41,324 nt of DNA, taken from IMG/VR virus record IMGVR_UViG_3300039308_000029, positions 1 to 41,324 of that record; one strand, given 5' to 3'. Origin of the DNA: a virus. The translations under genes were made by a program, and so were the position numbers. The notes below the pieces were generated by a model. The model searched no databases. It worked only from the letters and a program-made list of their open reading frames with translations, and was not told the origin of the DNA. Of the stretch, positions 29,823-36,997 are shown piece after piece. Every line of letters begins with the position of its first letter. The stretch's first letter is position 1.

Positions 29823-30479
29823 GTGCCTGGTACTGTACGTCAAGAACAACTGGATGTGGCTCACCGGCTTTCCCAACTCGGCCTGACGCGCGAGAAGCTG
29901 ATGAGCATTGTCCGCGCCTGCGTCGCTGGACACGGCGGCTGTACCGATAACGATCCGCCGAACGCTAGGGGGTTTGAGTCGTGGCGCTGGGGAGTGCGTC
30001 GCGCACGTGAAGAATTGCGTCCAGAAGGCTGGGAGAAGAACGATGCTGGTAACTTCTCCACGGTGATCAATCGCGAACTCAAGATTCGGCTCGCAATTAT
30101 GAACGCGGATGATGGTGCAGGTCTGCCCAATCGCGTGCCGCAAAACCGTTCGAAGAAGGGCCCGAACTCCGAGAGAGTCGCTGCGACGAACGAGGATTTG
30201 CAGTTCAAACTTCCAGGGATGGAACTCTGGCCCGCCCCCGGGGCACAAGACGACCCTGGACTTGAGGAATTCTCGACTTGGCACCTCTGCGTCTATATCA
30301 GCGGCGATAAGGTACGCGCTGAATTAACGTTACTCCGAGGCTTCGTGAACGGCTTCTTCACTGACTTCATCGAGAAGATTATCATAGTAGGCGACGGTGA
30401 ATGGGACAGAGAGAATGTCTTCGACGACCCCAATGACGCCGACGATAATGAGTACGAAATTGAAGTGGTAAGGAAATAA
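29823..30479 (+). CDS. Hypothetical partner of the XRE-ImmA protein, 218 aa (candidate toxin or effector)
   Basis: GTG start with GGAGG four bases upstream. The N-terminal part (residues 1-95) is helical and begins MPGTVRQEQLDVAHRLSQLGLTREKLMSIVRACVAGHGGC, a shape that could bind DNA or a partner protein, followed by WRWGVRRAREELRPEGWEKND. The C-terminal 75 residues are strand-rich and very acidic (HLCVYISGDKVRAELTLL, then a DDPNDADDNEYE tail). No enzyme motif is obvious. Seven bases separate it from the XRE-ImmA gene, and both share the palindromic promoter. Two-gene operons of this kind include RosmerTA-like toxin-antitoxin defence pairs; whether this one belongs there is not decided by sequence alone. 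Its lower GC supports recent acquisition. Confidence 0.65.
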   Translation: MPGTVRQEQLDVAHRLSQLGLTREKLMSIVRACVAGHGGCTDNDPPNARGFESWRWGVRRAREELRPEGWEKNDAGNFSTVINRELKIRLAIMNADDGAGLPNRVPQNRSKKGPNSERVAATNEDLQFKLPGMELWPAPGAQDDPGLEEFSTWHLCVYISGDKVRAELTLLRGFVNGFFTDFIEKIIIVGDGEWDRENVFDDPNDADDNEYEIEVVRK

Positions 30480-30486
30480 TTAAACA

Positions 30487-31590
30487 ATGTTCAATCCGCT
30501 TCGACTAAGTCTGGCGCGGCGGCGAAGAAAGCTCACAAAAAAAGCACTCGCCGAAGCGGTAGGCTTCGATCAGAAAACCGTCATCCGTTACGAAGCCGGT
30601 GAGGTTGAACCTCCTGCGGACAGTATTGCTGCCCTCTCAGCAGCCCTCGATTTTCCTGAGTCTTTTTTCTTTGGCACGGACGTCGACGAACCACAAGCTG
30701 AAGCGGCCAGTTTTAGATCGCTCAGCTCGATGTCTGCGCGTGATCGCGATGGTGCTCTTGCTGCCGGCGCCTTCGCCTTTCTATTGAGTGACTGGGTGGA
30801 CGAACGGTTTAAGTTACCTATCCAGGATCTTTTGGACTGCAAGGAAGATTCCGATCCTGAAGCGGCAGCTCGTATGTTGCGGCAAAAGTGGGGGTTGGGA
30901 GAGCGGCCGGTTAGAAACATGGTGCACCTACTTGAATCAAAAGGGGTGCGAGTGTTCTCGCTCGCTGAGAACACTCAAACCGTGGATGCCTTTTCAATGT
31001 GGCGTAACAACACGCCATATGTATTTCTCAATACGTTTAAGACTGCAGAAAGAAGTCGGTTCGATGCAGCCCATGAGCTAGGCCACTTAGTGTTACATAA
31101 ACATGGTGGCCCACAAGGGGGGCGCATCGCGGAGGACCAGGCGAATCAGTTCGCATCTGCTTTCCTCATGCCCGAGGCGGAAGTGCGAGCGAAGCTTCCG
31201 CGTATCGGCTCTCTCTCGGAAATCGTTGAAGCAAAGCGTTACTGGCGAGTGTCCGTCGCAGCTCTGAACTATCGCCTGCACAAGTTGGGTATTACAACGG
31301 ATTGGCAGTACCGAAACTTCTGCATTCAAATTGCTGAGCGATTTCGGAAATCAGAACCTTATGGAATTGAACGCGAGGAATCGATTGTCTGGGAAAAAGT
31401 ATTGGCGGATCTAAGGTCTACGGGCACCACAAAACGACATATTGCCAGCGATATTGGCCTTCCAGTTACGGAAATTGAGAATCTTCTATTCCGTCTCACA
31501 AACATGCAGACCTTGAGTGGGAAAGGAACCGGAAGCGGGCAGAGCCGAGCGAAACTATCGCTCGTGCAAGACGATGACTTGGCAGCATAA
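30487..31590 (+). CDS. XRE regulator fused to ImmA/IrrE metallopeptidase, 367 aa
   Basis: Residues 5-60 are a helix-turn-helix (LARRRRKLTKKALAEAVGFDQKTVIRYE). Residues 130-270 are the ImmA/IrrE (PF06114) domain with FDAAHELGHLVLH, the HExxH zinc motif at 196-200, and Glu216 in AEDQANQFASAFLMP as probable third ligand. Such proteins act as antitoxins or repressors and some destroy a partner by proteolysis. The C-terminal 90 residues are helical with a second possible helix-turn-helix (RHIASDIGLPVTEIENLLF). It follows the 218-residue gene in one operon under the palindromic promoter. Its codon use is less GC-rich than the phage core. Confidence 0.88.
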   Translation: MFNPLRLSLARRRRKLTKKALAEAVGFDQKTVIRYEAGEVEPPADSIAALSAALDFPESFFFGTDVDEPQAEAASFRSLSSMSARDRDGALAAGAFAFLLSDWVDERFKLPIQDLLDCKEDSDPEAAARMLRQKWGLGERPVRNMVHLLESKGVRVFSLAENTQTVDAFSMWRNNTPYVFLNTFKTAERSRFDAAHELGHLVLHKHGGPQGGRIAEDQANQFASAFLMPEAEVRAKLPRIGSLSEIVEAKRYWRVSVAALNYRLHKLGITTDWQYRNFCIQIAERFRKSEPYGIEREESIVWEKVLADLRSTGTTKRHIASDIGLPVTEIENLLFRLTNMQTLSGKGTGSGQSRAKLSLVQDDDLAA

Positions 31591-31601
31591 ACGACGTGTT
31601 C

Positions 31602-31626
31602 AAACCCTCCCTCACGATGGGTTTTT
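31602..31626 (+). terminator. Terminator after the XRE-ImmA operon
   Basis: AAACCC and GGGTTT pair around an 11-base loop and are followed by T residues. It begins 11 bp after the stop codon. The stem is AT-containing and modest in strength. Confidence 0.6.
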
Positions 31627-31749
31627 CATTTCTGGCGTCACTTACTCGTCATTTTCGTTATGTACTATTCCGGACGTGGGGAAAGAGCGATACCGCCGCC
31701 CACCCTCCGGAGCTGGCGGTCGGCAGTAATACCAGCATCAGATCTCACG

Positions 31750-31773
31750 GCCCTCCCTTCGCGGAGGGCTTTT
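31750..31773 (+). terminator. Second terminator before zinc-ribbon gene B
   Basis: GCCCTCC and GGAGGGC pair around CTTCGC and are followed by TTTTCATTT. The sequence after the hairpin (TTTTCATTTCT) repeats that found after the previous terminator. No gene is visible between the two, so the 31591-31881 gap holds terminators and little else. Confidence 0.75.
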
Positions 31774-31881
31774 CATTTCTTGTTCACGACCGGCTGCTAC
31801 TGACAGTGGAACCTCCCCTTCCCTCTCGGTCTAACCACCCACTTCCACGGCCCAGCCCCCGCTTTGGAAAGGACTAGATCG

Positions 31882-32133
31882 ATGCCGAATCAACAGGTGA
31901 TGCGGTGCCTGTCCCCTGACTGCCACCGCCTGTTCAAGATTGCTCAGTTCTCGTTCCTCGATACCTCATGGGAGAGAGGAAAGATCGTTTGCCCTCATTG
32001 CAGCGCATCTGCTGTAGGCCCCTCGGATTTCGTTTATCTCTCATACGCCCTGACGGAAAGGGAGGAAGAACGAGCCAACCAGGATGGGATGGGTCCTCCG
32101 CTCGAAACAGGTGGCGACGCAGGTCCTTCTTGA
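31882..32133 (+). CDS. Zinc-ribbon miniprotein B, 83 aa
   Basis: AAGGA precedes ATG 31882 by eight bases; an upstream TTG is unlikely. MRCLSPDCHRLFKIAQF contains C-x4-C near residue 9, KIVCPHC the second pair near 37, and SDFVYLSYAL the conserved Y-x-S strand. The arrangement is the same as in miniproteins A (1774-2031) and C (32251-32454). The C-terminal tail is acidic and Gly-rich. The gene lies in the cI-PL interval, so it may be expressed in the lysogen. The biochemical role is unknown. Confidence 0.6.
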   Translation: MPNQQVMRCLSPDCHRLFKIAQFSFLDTSWERGKIVCPHCSASAVGPSDFVYLSYALTEREEERANQDGMGPPLETGGDAGPS

Positions 32134-32250
32134 ACTTCCGCCACCTGCATGGTCGAACCGGCACACGGCCCCGCTTCAACTCGCAAATTTCTGAGCCGCG
32201 GCTTCTTCTCTGTCGCCTTACTCTCTCCCTGGGAAGCACCAGGGCCGTGC

Positions 32251-32454
32251 CTACTCCTCCGGCCATGCCTCCAGCTCCCGCCGGATCCGCCGGCTGACAT
32301 AGACCTTCCTCGGATCGCCGCCGGCCTGCTTGCCGCAGTGGGGACACTCAATCACCCCGACAGCTCTCCCCGGACCGAAGACCGCACTGCACTGCTCGAC
32401 CTCGAATAGGTGGCCGCACGCACTCTCCCCGCACTTCTCAATGTGCACCGACAT
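32251..32454 (-). CDS. Zinc-ribbon miniprotein C, 67 aa
   Basis: GAGGGAACC directly before ATG 32454 marks the start. The protein is the most compact member: EKCGESACGHLFEVEQ with C-x4-C-(G)H, VIECPHCGKQ, then PRKVYVSRRIRRELEAW. It converges on gene B and diverges from the zinc-ribbon membrane protein at 32590. Two paralogues facing each other 117 bp apart suggest duplication of a cargo cassette. The intervening 32134-32250 holds no recognisable gene. Confidence 0.6.
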   Translation of the reverse strand: MSVHIEKCGESACGHLFEVEQCSAVFGPGRAVGVIECPHCGKQAGGDPRKVYVSRRIRRELEAWPEE

Positions 32455-32589
32455 GGTTCCCTCTCGTTTTTGTTCTCCAGAGCAGGATTTCCAGCATAGG
32501 AGATGTTCGTCAGATGGCAAGGTCGGTGGATGTATACCCCTACTCGGGTTTACGGTTTAATTGCCAATCGACAAGATGAGAGGAGAAAC

Positions 32590-32982
32590 ATGGCGCTTAT
32601 CACCTGCCCAGAATGTAGCAGAGAGGTCTCCTCCGCTGCCGTCGCGTGCCCCACCTGCGCATACCCACTGTTGGCACCTGTAGCAGCCCAATCCGAACCC
32701 GAAATTCGACGCCGCCAAATGCCAGAGCGGAAGAAACGACTCGGCGTGCTCCCCAAAATCGGAATATTCGTCGTGGCAGTGTTCGGAGCATTTCTGCTTT
32801 TTGGAGGGATAAGCGGACGTGACCCTGCAACCGCCGAGCGATGGCGCGCAGCGGATGCGATCGACCTTTGCTGGGAAGAGCAGAAGCGGAAGTCGCTTAG
32901 CCCGAATTCTCAACAGTTTGTAGCAGGGACGTGCGAGATGATGGAGAACGATTTCCGACAGAAATACGGCAGGAATCCGTAG
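32590..32982 (+). CDS. Zinc-ribbon membrane protein, 130 aa
   Basis: AGGAG precedes ATG 32590. Residues 1-25 form a rubredoxin-like zinc ribbon (MALITCPECSREVSSAAVACPTCAYPL). After a charged linker (PEIRRRQMPERKKRLG) there is one membrane helix (residues 57-75, IGIFVVAVFGAFLLFGG), and then a periplasmic or cytoplasmic tail with two cysteines (LCWEEQKRKS, then GTCEMMENDF). Proteins of this plan are common in bacterial and prophage genomes without a clear function. The gene ends just before a strong terminator that insulates it from the left operon. Confidence 0.65.
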   Translation: MALITCPECSREVSSAAVACPTCAYPLLAPVAAQSEPEIRRRQMPERKKRLGVLPKIGIFVVAVFGAFLLFGGISGRDPATAERWRAADAIDLCWEEQKRKSLSPNSQQFVAGTCEMMENDFRQKYGRNP

Positions 32983-33002
32983 GTCGCCGCAGACCTCTGC
33001 AG

Positions 33003-33025
33003 ATCCCGCTTCGACGGGATTTTTT
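33003..33025 (+). terminator. Terminator between the cargo genes and the left operon
   Basis: ATCCCG and CGGGAT pair around CTTCGA and are followed by TTTTT. It lies 20 bp after the zinc-ribbon membrane gene and 28 bp before the first left operator, separating lysogenic cargo from the early operon. Confidence 0.8.
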
Positions 33026-33052
33026 ATTTTCTCTCGTCGGCCGCGCCGCCTA

Positions 33053-33104
33053 TTACAACTTTTTATTGCAAAACCTCTGGTCGTGCTGTAACCTTTGGTT
33101 GTAG
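33053..33104 (+). promoter_or_regulatory. Left early promoter with two operator-like sites
   Basis: TTGCAA (33066-33071) and TAACCT (33089-33094) are 17 bp apart. Two sites of the same type as in the cI-cro interval overlap them: TTACAACTTTTTATTGCA (33053-33070) and TGTAACCTTTGGTTGTAG (33087-33104). The second matches the cI-cro site at 28727-28744 at 15 of 18 positions on the opposite strand, and the -10 hexamer is identical to that of the cro promoter. This is the expected PL/OL of the prophage. Confidence 0.75.
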
Positions 33105-33164
33105 TGATTTAGCGGTTTATCTCGACGGACCGGTTGCTGACCCGTGAAGAGACAAGAACCGCCA

Positions 33165-33183
33165 GCCCGGTGAAACGCCGGGC
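33165..33183 (+). promoter_or_regulatory. Leader hairpin with GAAAC loop, boxB-like
   Basis: GCCCGGT and GCCGGGC pair (one G-U) around the five-base loop GAAAC in the untranslated leader of the left operon. Lambda boxB hairpins have a GC-rich five-base stem and a GAAAA or GAAGA loop in the same position. No boxA sequence and no N-like gene can be recognised, so a nut role is only a suggestion. It could also regulate translation of the next gene. Confidence 0.35.
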
Positions 33184-33209
33184 GCCTGATCAACCAACAG
33201 GAGAGCGCG

Positions 33210-33422
33210 GTGAGCACGACCGACACCCAGCAAACGCCCGAGCAGACCCTTCAGCGGCTGCAAGCGGCAATCCGGAGCGCCTTCGAGTACGCATCCAAAG
33301 ATCCGAACGCCGGCATGCGGCCGCGCTCGTTCGTAGCCTGCCTGGCCGGCGAGATCGACAGCGTCCTCGGCAGGGACGAGGGCCACCGGCTGATGACCTT
33401 GCTGAAAGCGAGGCAGGCATGA
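33210..33422 (+). CDS. Small early protein, 70 aa
   Basis: GTG start preceded by AGGAGAG. The product (MSTTDTQQTPEQTLQRLQAAIRSAFEYAS, then RSFVACLAGEIDSVLGRDEGHRLMTLLKARQ) is a two-helix acidic protein. It is the first gene of the left operon and overlaps the next by ATGA. It occupies the place of lambda N but lacks an arginine-rich N-terminus, so I do not call it an antiterminator. The function is unknown. Confidence 0.6.
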   Translation: MSTTDTQQTPEQTLQRLQAAIRSAFEYASKDPNAGMRPRSFVACLAGEIDSVLGRDEGHRLMTLLKARQA

Positions 33423-33559
33423 AGTACCAGCTGACCCTCGCCCGGCCCGGACAGCCCCCAGAGCACCGCATCGCAATTGGTGACGGCGACGCCCTGATGG
33501 ACGCCGCCTACGACGAAGGCGCCCTCGGCGTGACCATCCATGTCTGGAGCGCCGCATGA
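33419..33559 (+). CDS. Small early protein, 46 aa
   Basis: ATG overlaps the previous stop and its own stop overlaps the next ATG (ATGA at both ends), a tightly coupled series. MKYQLTLARPGQPPEHRIAIGDGDALMDAAYDEGALGVTIHVW looks like a small alpha-beta fold: strand, loop, helix, strand. It is unrecognised. The double overlap is the main evidence that it is translated. Confidence 0.55.
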   Translation: MKYQLTLARPGQPPEHRIAIGDGDALMDAAYDEGALGVTIHVWSAA

Positions 33560-33753
33560 CGGCCCGCGAACTCCTCGCCTTCTCTCTGCGCCCTGCCCTG
33601 CGCAGCTTCCGTCGCTGGTGGATCAACCGCCAGCTCGAACACATCCGGTACCAGATCGCGCACCTGCAGAGCCAGCGCGAGAACGACCGACAAGTAGAGC
33701 GCGTGCTGCAGGGTCGCGAGGCCGTGCTGCGCTCTGATCTTCGCAATTCCTGA
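33556..33753 (+). CDS. Small basic early protein, 65 aa
   Basis: Coupled by ATGA to the preceding gene. The sequence is strongly basic and helical: SFRRWWINRQLEHIRYQIAHL, then QRENDRQVERVLQGREAVLRSDL. A basic amphipathic helix at the start could touch RNA, DNA or a membrane surface, and the second half is a coiled coil. Among the leader genes it is the one with the most arginine. No family is recognised. Confidence 0.55.
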   Translation: MTARELLAFSLRPALRSFRRWWINRQLEHIRYQIAHLQSQRENDRQVERVLQGREAVLRSDLRNS

Positions 33754-33788
33754 TCCCCCACCCCCGCAATTCCACCTGGAGAACGTGC

Positions 33789-34727
33789 ATGGAAGGCACT
33801 GAAGTAATGAACGTCGAGAGCAGCACGATTTCGCTACTCAACAAGTCCGAGATCGATCAGCAGATCGCCACCGCTCACAAGTACCCGCGCTCGATCAAGC
33901 GCTTCCGTGACGAGACGCTGTCCATGGTCACCCTGAACGAGAACGTAGCGCAGGAGTGCATCTACGCCCTGCCCCGCGGCGACAAGACGATCGAGGGCCC
34001 CAGCGCACGCTTCGCCGAGGTGGTGGCATCCGCCTGGGGCAACAGCCGCGCCGGCGCCCGGGTGGTCAATGACCAGGGCGATTTCGTCACCGCTCAGGGC
34101 GTTTTCCATGATCTGGAGCGGAACGTTGCCATCACCTACGAGGTGCAGCGCCGCATCACCGACCGTCAGGGCCGCCGCTTCAATGCCGACATGATCGGCG
34201 TCACCGCGAATGCAGCCTGCTCGATCGCGCTGCGCAACGCCATCCTGAAGGGTGTGCCGAAGGCCTTCTGGTCCGACATGTACGAGCAGGCCCGGGAGAC
34301 GGCCATCGGCAACGTGCAGACGCTGGCCAACCGCCGTGCGCGCGCTATCGCCGTACTGCAGAAGTACGGCGTGAAGCCGCAGCAGATTTTCGACTTCCTC
34401 GGTATCAAGGGCGAGGAAGACATCACTCTCGAGCATCTGACCACCCTCTTCGGCATCACGACCGCTCTCAAGGAAGGCGATACCACGCCAGAACAGGCTT
34501 TCGCGCCGGCAGCCGCCGCGGTGGTAACGACTGGCGGCGACGGAAAGAAGCAGCTGCCGACCTGCAGCGCCGAGGACTTCGAGAAGAAGAAGGCCGGCTG
34601 GAAGAAGGCAATCGAGGGCGGCAAGCCGGTGAACGACCTGGTCGCCATGATCCAGTCAAAGGAGCTGCTGACCGACGAGCAGAAGATGGAAATCGCCTCC
34701 TGGGCGCCGGCAGTGGGAGGTCAATGA
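33789..34727 (+). CDS. Candidate single-strand annealing protein, 312 aa
   Basis: TGGAG stands before ATG 33789; Met7 (33807) is an alternative. The conserved stretch SEIDQQIATAHKYPRSIKRF, EECIYALPRG-like (QECIYALPRGDKTIEGPSARFAEVV), SAWGNSRAGARVV, NVAITYEVQRRITDRQGRRF and MIGVTANAACSIALRNAILKGVPK occurs in phage proteins always encoded before a YqaJ exonuclease. By that pairing I infer the recombinase half of a Red-like system. I cannot match it to RecT, Erf or Beta by motif, so it may be a separate annealing family. The C-terminal 90 residues are a flexible linker and a small helical domain (FEKKKAGWKKAIEGG). Confidence 0.7.
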   Translation: MEGTEVMNVESSTISLLNKSEIDQQIATAHKYPRSIKRFRDETLSMVTLNENVAQECIYALPRGDKTIEGPSARFAEVVASAWGNSRAGARVVNDQGDFVTAQGVFHDLERNVAITYEVQRRITDRQGRRFNADMIGVTANAACSIALRNAILKGVPKAFWSDMYEQARETAIGNVQTLANRRARAIAVLQKYGVKPQQIFDFLGIKGEEDITLEHLTTLFGITTALKEGDTTPEQAFAPAAAAVVTTGGDGKKQLPTCSAEDFEKKKAGWKKAIEGGKPVNDLVAMIQSKELLTDEQKMEIASWAPAVGGQ

Positions 34728-36445
34728 TGCAGATCCACGACCTTATCCAAGGCTCCCCCGAGTGGGACCAGTTCCGCCTGCAGCACTTCGGCGCCAGCGA
34801 GGCGGCCGCCATGCTCGGCCTGTCCAAGAAGGTAAAGCGCTCCGAGCTGCTGCACATGAAGCACACCGGCAACCCGAAGGAGTTCAGCCGCTGGGTGCAG
34901 GAGAACATCCTCGACTACGGCCACGAGGTCGAAGCGCTGGCGCGGCCGATGGTCGAGCAGCTGATCGGCGAAGACCTGTATCCGGTCACCTGCTCTGACG
35001 GCGGGATGCTGTCGGCGTCCTGCGACGGCCTGACGCTTGCCGGCGACATCGCTTTCGAGCACAAACAGTGGAACGAGGAACTGGCCGCCGCGGTGCGCGC
35101 TGGCCAGCTGCCCGAAGACCACATGCCGCAGTACCAGCAGATCCTGCTGGTCACCGGCGCCGGGAAGGTTATCTTCGTCGTCTCGGACGGCACGCCCGAC
35201 CGAATGGTGCATATGGAGGTTTTCCCGGACCTCGGCTGGCATGCGCGCATCGTCGCCGGCTGGGCGCAGTTCAAGCAGGATCTGGAAACGTACGTGCCGC
35301 CCGCGGTGACCGTAGAAGCCGTCGGCCGCACTCCGGAATCGCTGCCGGCGCTGCGCATCGAGGTCACCGGCATGGTCACCGCGAGCAATCTCGACCTGTT
35401 CAAGGAACATGCGATCGCCGTCTTCGGCGGGATCAACCGCGAGCTCAAGACCGACCAGGACTTCGCGGACGCCGAGAAGGCCGTGAAATGGTGCGGCGAC
35501 GTCGAGGACCGGCTGAAGGCCGCAAAGCAGCACGCGCTCAGCCAGACCGAGAGCATCGATGCCCTCTTCCGCGCCATCGACGAGATCAGCGCCGAGGCTC
35601 GCTCCACCAGGTTGGAACTGGACCGGCTGGTGAAAGCACGGAAGGAGCAGATCCGCGCCGAGATCCTGAAGGAAGGTGTCGACGGCCTCGCCGCCCACCT
35701 TGCCGGCCTGAATACCCGTCTCGGCAAGCCGTACATGCCGGCAGTACCGGCCGACTTCGCTGGCGCCATGAAGGGAAAGAAGACGGTCGCCAGCCTGCGC
35801 GACGCGGTCAGCACCACCCTGGCCAACGCGAAGATCGAGGCGAACGCCATCGCCGACCGGATTGACGCCAACCTGAAGACGCTGCGCGAGCAGGCCAAGG
35901 ATCACGCGTTCCTCTTCGCCGACACCGCGCAGCTCGTACTCAAGGCGCCCGACGACTGCCAAGCCGTGATTACCGCGCGCATCAGCGAGCACAAGGCAGC
36001 GGAGGAAAAGCGCCTGGAAGCGGAGCGCCAGCGCATCGCCGATGAAGAGCGCCAGAAAGCTGAAGCGATGGTGCGCGCCGAGCAGGAAGCAGCCGCCGCG
36101 GAAGAGCGGCGCCGCCGGGAGGAGGCCGCCGCGCGCCAGCCGCAGGCGCCGGAACCGGAATACCGGCCCACGCTGCCGCTGGCCGAGGTGCGGCATGCGG
36201 CTGCCCCGGCCGAACTCGCACAGGCCATCGCGCCGCGCACCCCGTCCCTGCGCCTCGGCCAGATCAACGAACGGCTCGGTTTCACGATCACCGCTGACTT
36301 CCTGTCCAGCCTCGGCTTCCCGCCGGCGGCCACCGACAAGAGCGCGAAGCTGTACCACGAGGCCGACTTCACCCGCATCTGCTCGGCGATCGCCCAGCAC
36401 ACCATCGGCGCTGGCAGCCGCTTCGCCGCTCAACTCGCAGCCTAA
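34724..36445 (+). CDS. YqaJ-type exonuclease fused to a coiled-coil domain, 573 aa
   Basis: Residues 1-190 are the lambda-exonuclease fold: IQGSPEWDQFRLQHFGASEAAAML, GHEVE (Glu70), SASCDG (Asp101), FEHKQ (Glu112 and Lys114) and MPQYQQILL (Gln136). It should digest one strand of double-stranded ends and load the annealing protein. Residues 210-330 resemble the DUF1351-type helical domain (ELKTDQDFADAEKAVKWCGDVEDRLKAAKQHAL). Residues 420-480 are a long charged helix (EERQKAEAMVRAEQEAAAAEERRRREEAA). A C-terminal domain has SLRLGQINERLGFTITADFLSSLGF. YqaJ proteins are often near 200-350 residues, so this is a fusion. Confidence 0.9.
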   Translation: MMQIHDLIQGSPEWDQFRLQHFGASEAAAMLGLSKKVKRSELLHMKHTGNPKEFSRWVQENILDYGHEVEALARPMVEQLIGEDLYPVTCSDGGMLSASCDGLTLAGDIAFEHKQWNEELAAAVRAGQLPEDHMPQYQQILLVTGAGKVIFVVSDGTPDRMVHMEVFPDLGWHARIVAGWAQFKQDLETYVPPAVTVEAVGRTPESLPALRIEVTGMVTASNLDLFKEHAIAVFGGINRELKTDQDFADAEKAVKWCGDVEDRLKAAKQHALSQTESIDALFRAIDEISAEARSTRLELDRLVKARKEQIRAEILKEGVDGLAAHLAGLNTRLGKPYMPAVPADFAGAMKGKKTVASLRDAVSTTLANAKIEANAIADRIDANLKTLREQAKDHAFLFADTAQLVLKAPDDCQAVITARISEHKAAEEKRLEAERQRIADEERQKAEAMVRAEQEAAAAEERRRREEAAARQPQAPEPEYRPTLPLAEVRHAAAPAELAQAIAPRTPSLRLGQINERLGFTITADFLSSLGFPPAATDKSAKLYHEADFTRICSAIAQHTIGAGSRFAAQLAA

Positions 36446-36465
36446 CCACCAGGGAGAACAGACCC

Positions 36466-36996
36466 ATGTACAAACCGCAATTCGACCTCGACAAGCAGCT
36501 CGTCAAGATCGTCAACATCAACAGCCGCACCGAAAAGCACGGCGACGACAACGTCCTCGCAATCGACCTGCAGATCGAGGCGCGCATGCCGAACGACTCG
36601 CTCTCCATGTTCAGCTCGACGCTGAAGACCGCCCTCTACTTCAAGGACGAGTCCGTGCAGGGCGATCTGGTCGACGACAAGACCCACGCGCCCAACCTGC
36701 GCAACCCGCTGCTCGGCCCGCTGAAGTGGGGCGCCGAGCTCGAGCACATGCAGCTGCGCGTGCACCACGGCGTGCGCGGCGAGGACGACATCGTCTTCTC
36801 GGAGTCGAAGATCAACAAGTTCAAGTTCATCTGCCAGGAGGGCGGTACCGTCGTGATCGCCTTCCGCGCGCAGGTGCATCCGACCGAGAAGGACGCCGCC
36901 AAGCTGCTCACCCTGATTCAGAGCGAGGTGCACGTTAGTGTGATCTCGGAAATCTCCGAGGAAGGCCTGCAGGGCGACCTGAAGGAAGCCGCCTGA
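36466..36996 (+). CDS. Early recombination-operon protein, 176 aa
   Basis: GGGAG precedes the ATG. The protein is strand-rich (MYKPQFDLDKQLVKIVNINS, LAIDLQIEARMPNDSLSMF, WGAELEHMQLRVHHGVR, KINKFKFICQEGGTVVIAFRAQVHP) and begins with an aromatic/basic surface. Position beside the exonuclease and annealing genes, size and fold suggest an OB-like or SSB-like single-strand-binding accessory. No acidic C-terminal tip as in host SSB is present. It is named only by inference. Confidence 0.6.
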   Translation: MYKPQFDLDKQLVKIVNINSRTEKHGDDNVLAIDLQIEARMPNDSLSMFSSTLKTALYFKDESVQGDLVDDKTHAPNLRNPLLGPLKWGAELEHMQLRVHHGVRGEDDIVFSESKINKFKFICQEGGTVVIAFRAQVHPTEKDAAKLLTLIQSEVHVSVISEISEEGLQGDLKEAA

Positions 36997-36997
36997 T

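Noticed and set aside
34721-36433. A 570-codon minus-strand frame
   Set aside because: It is a shadow of the YqaJ exonuclease gene; the plus frame carries the catalytic motifs.
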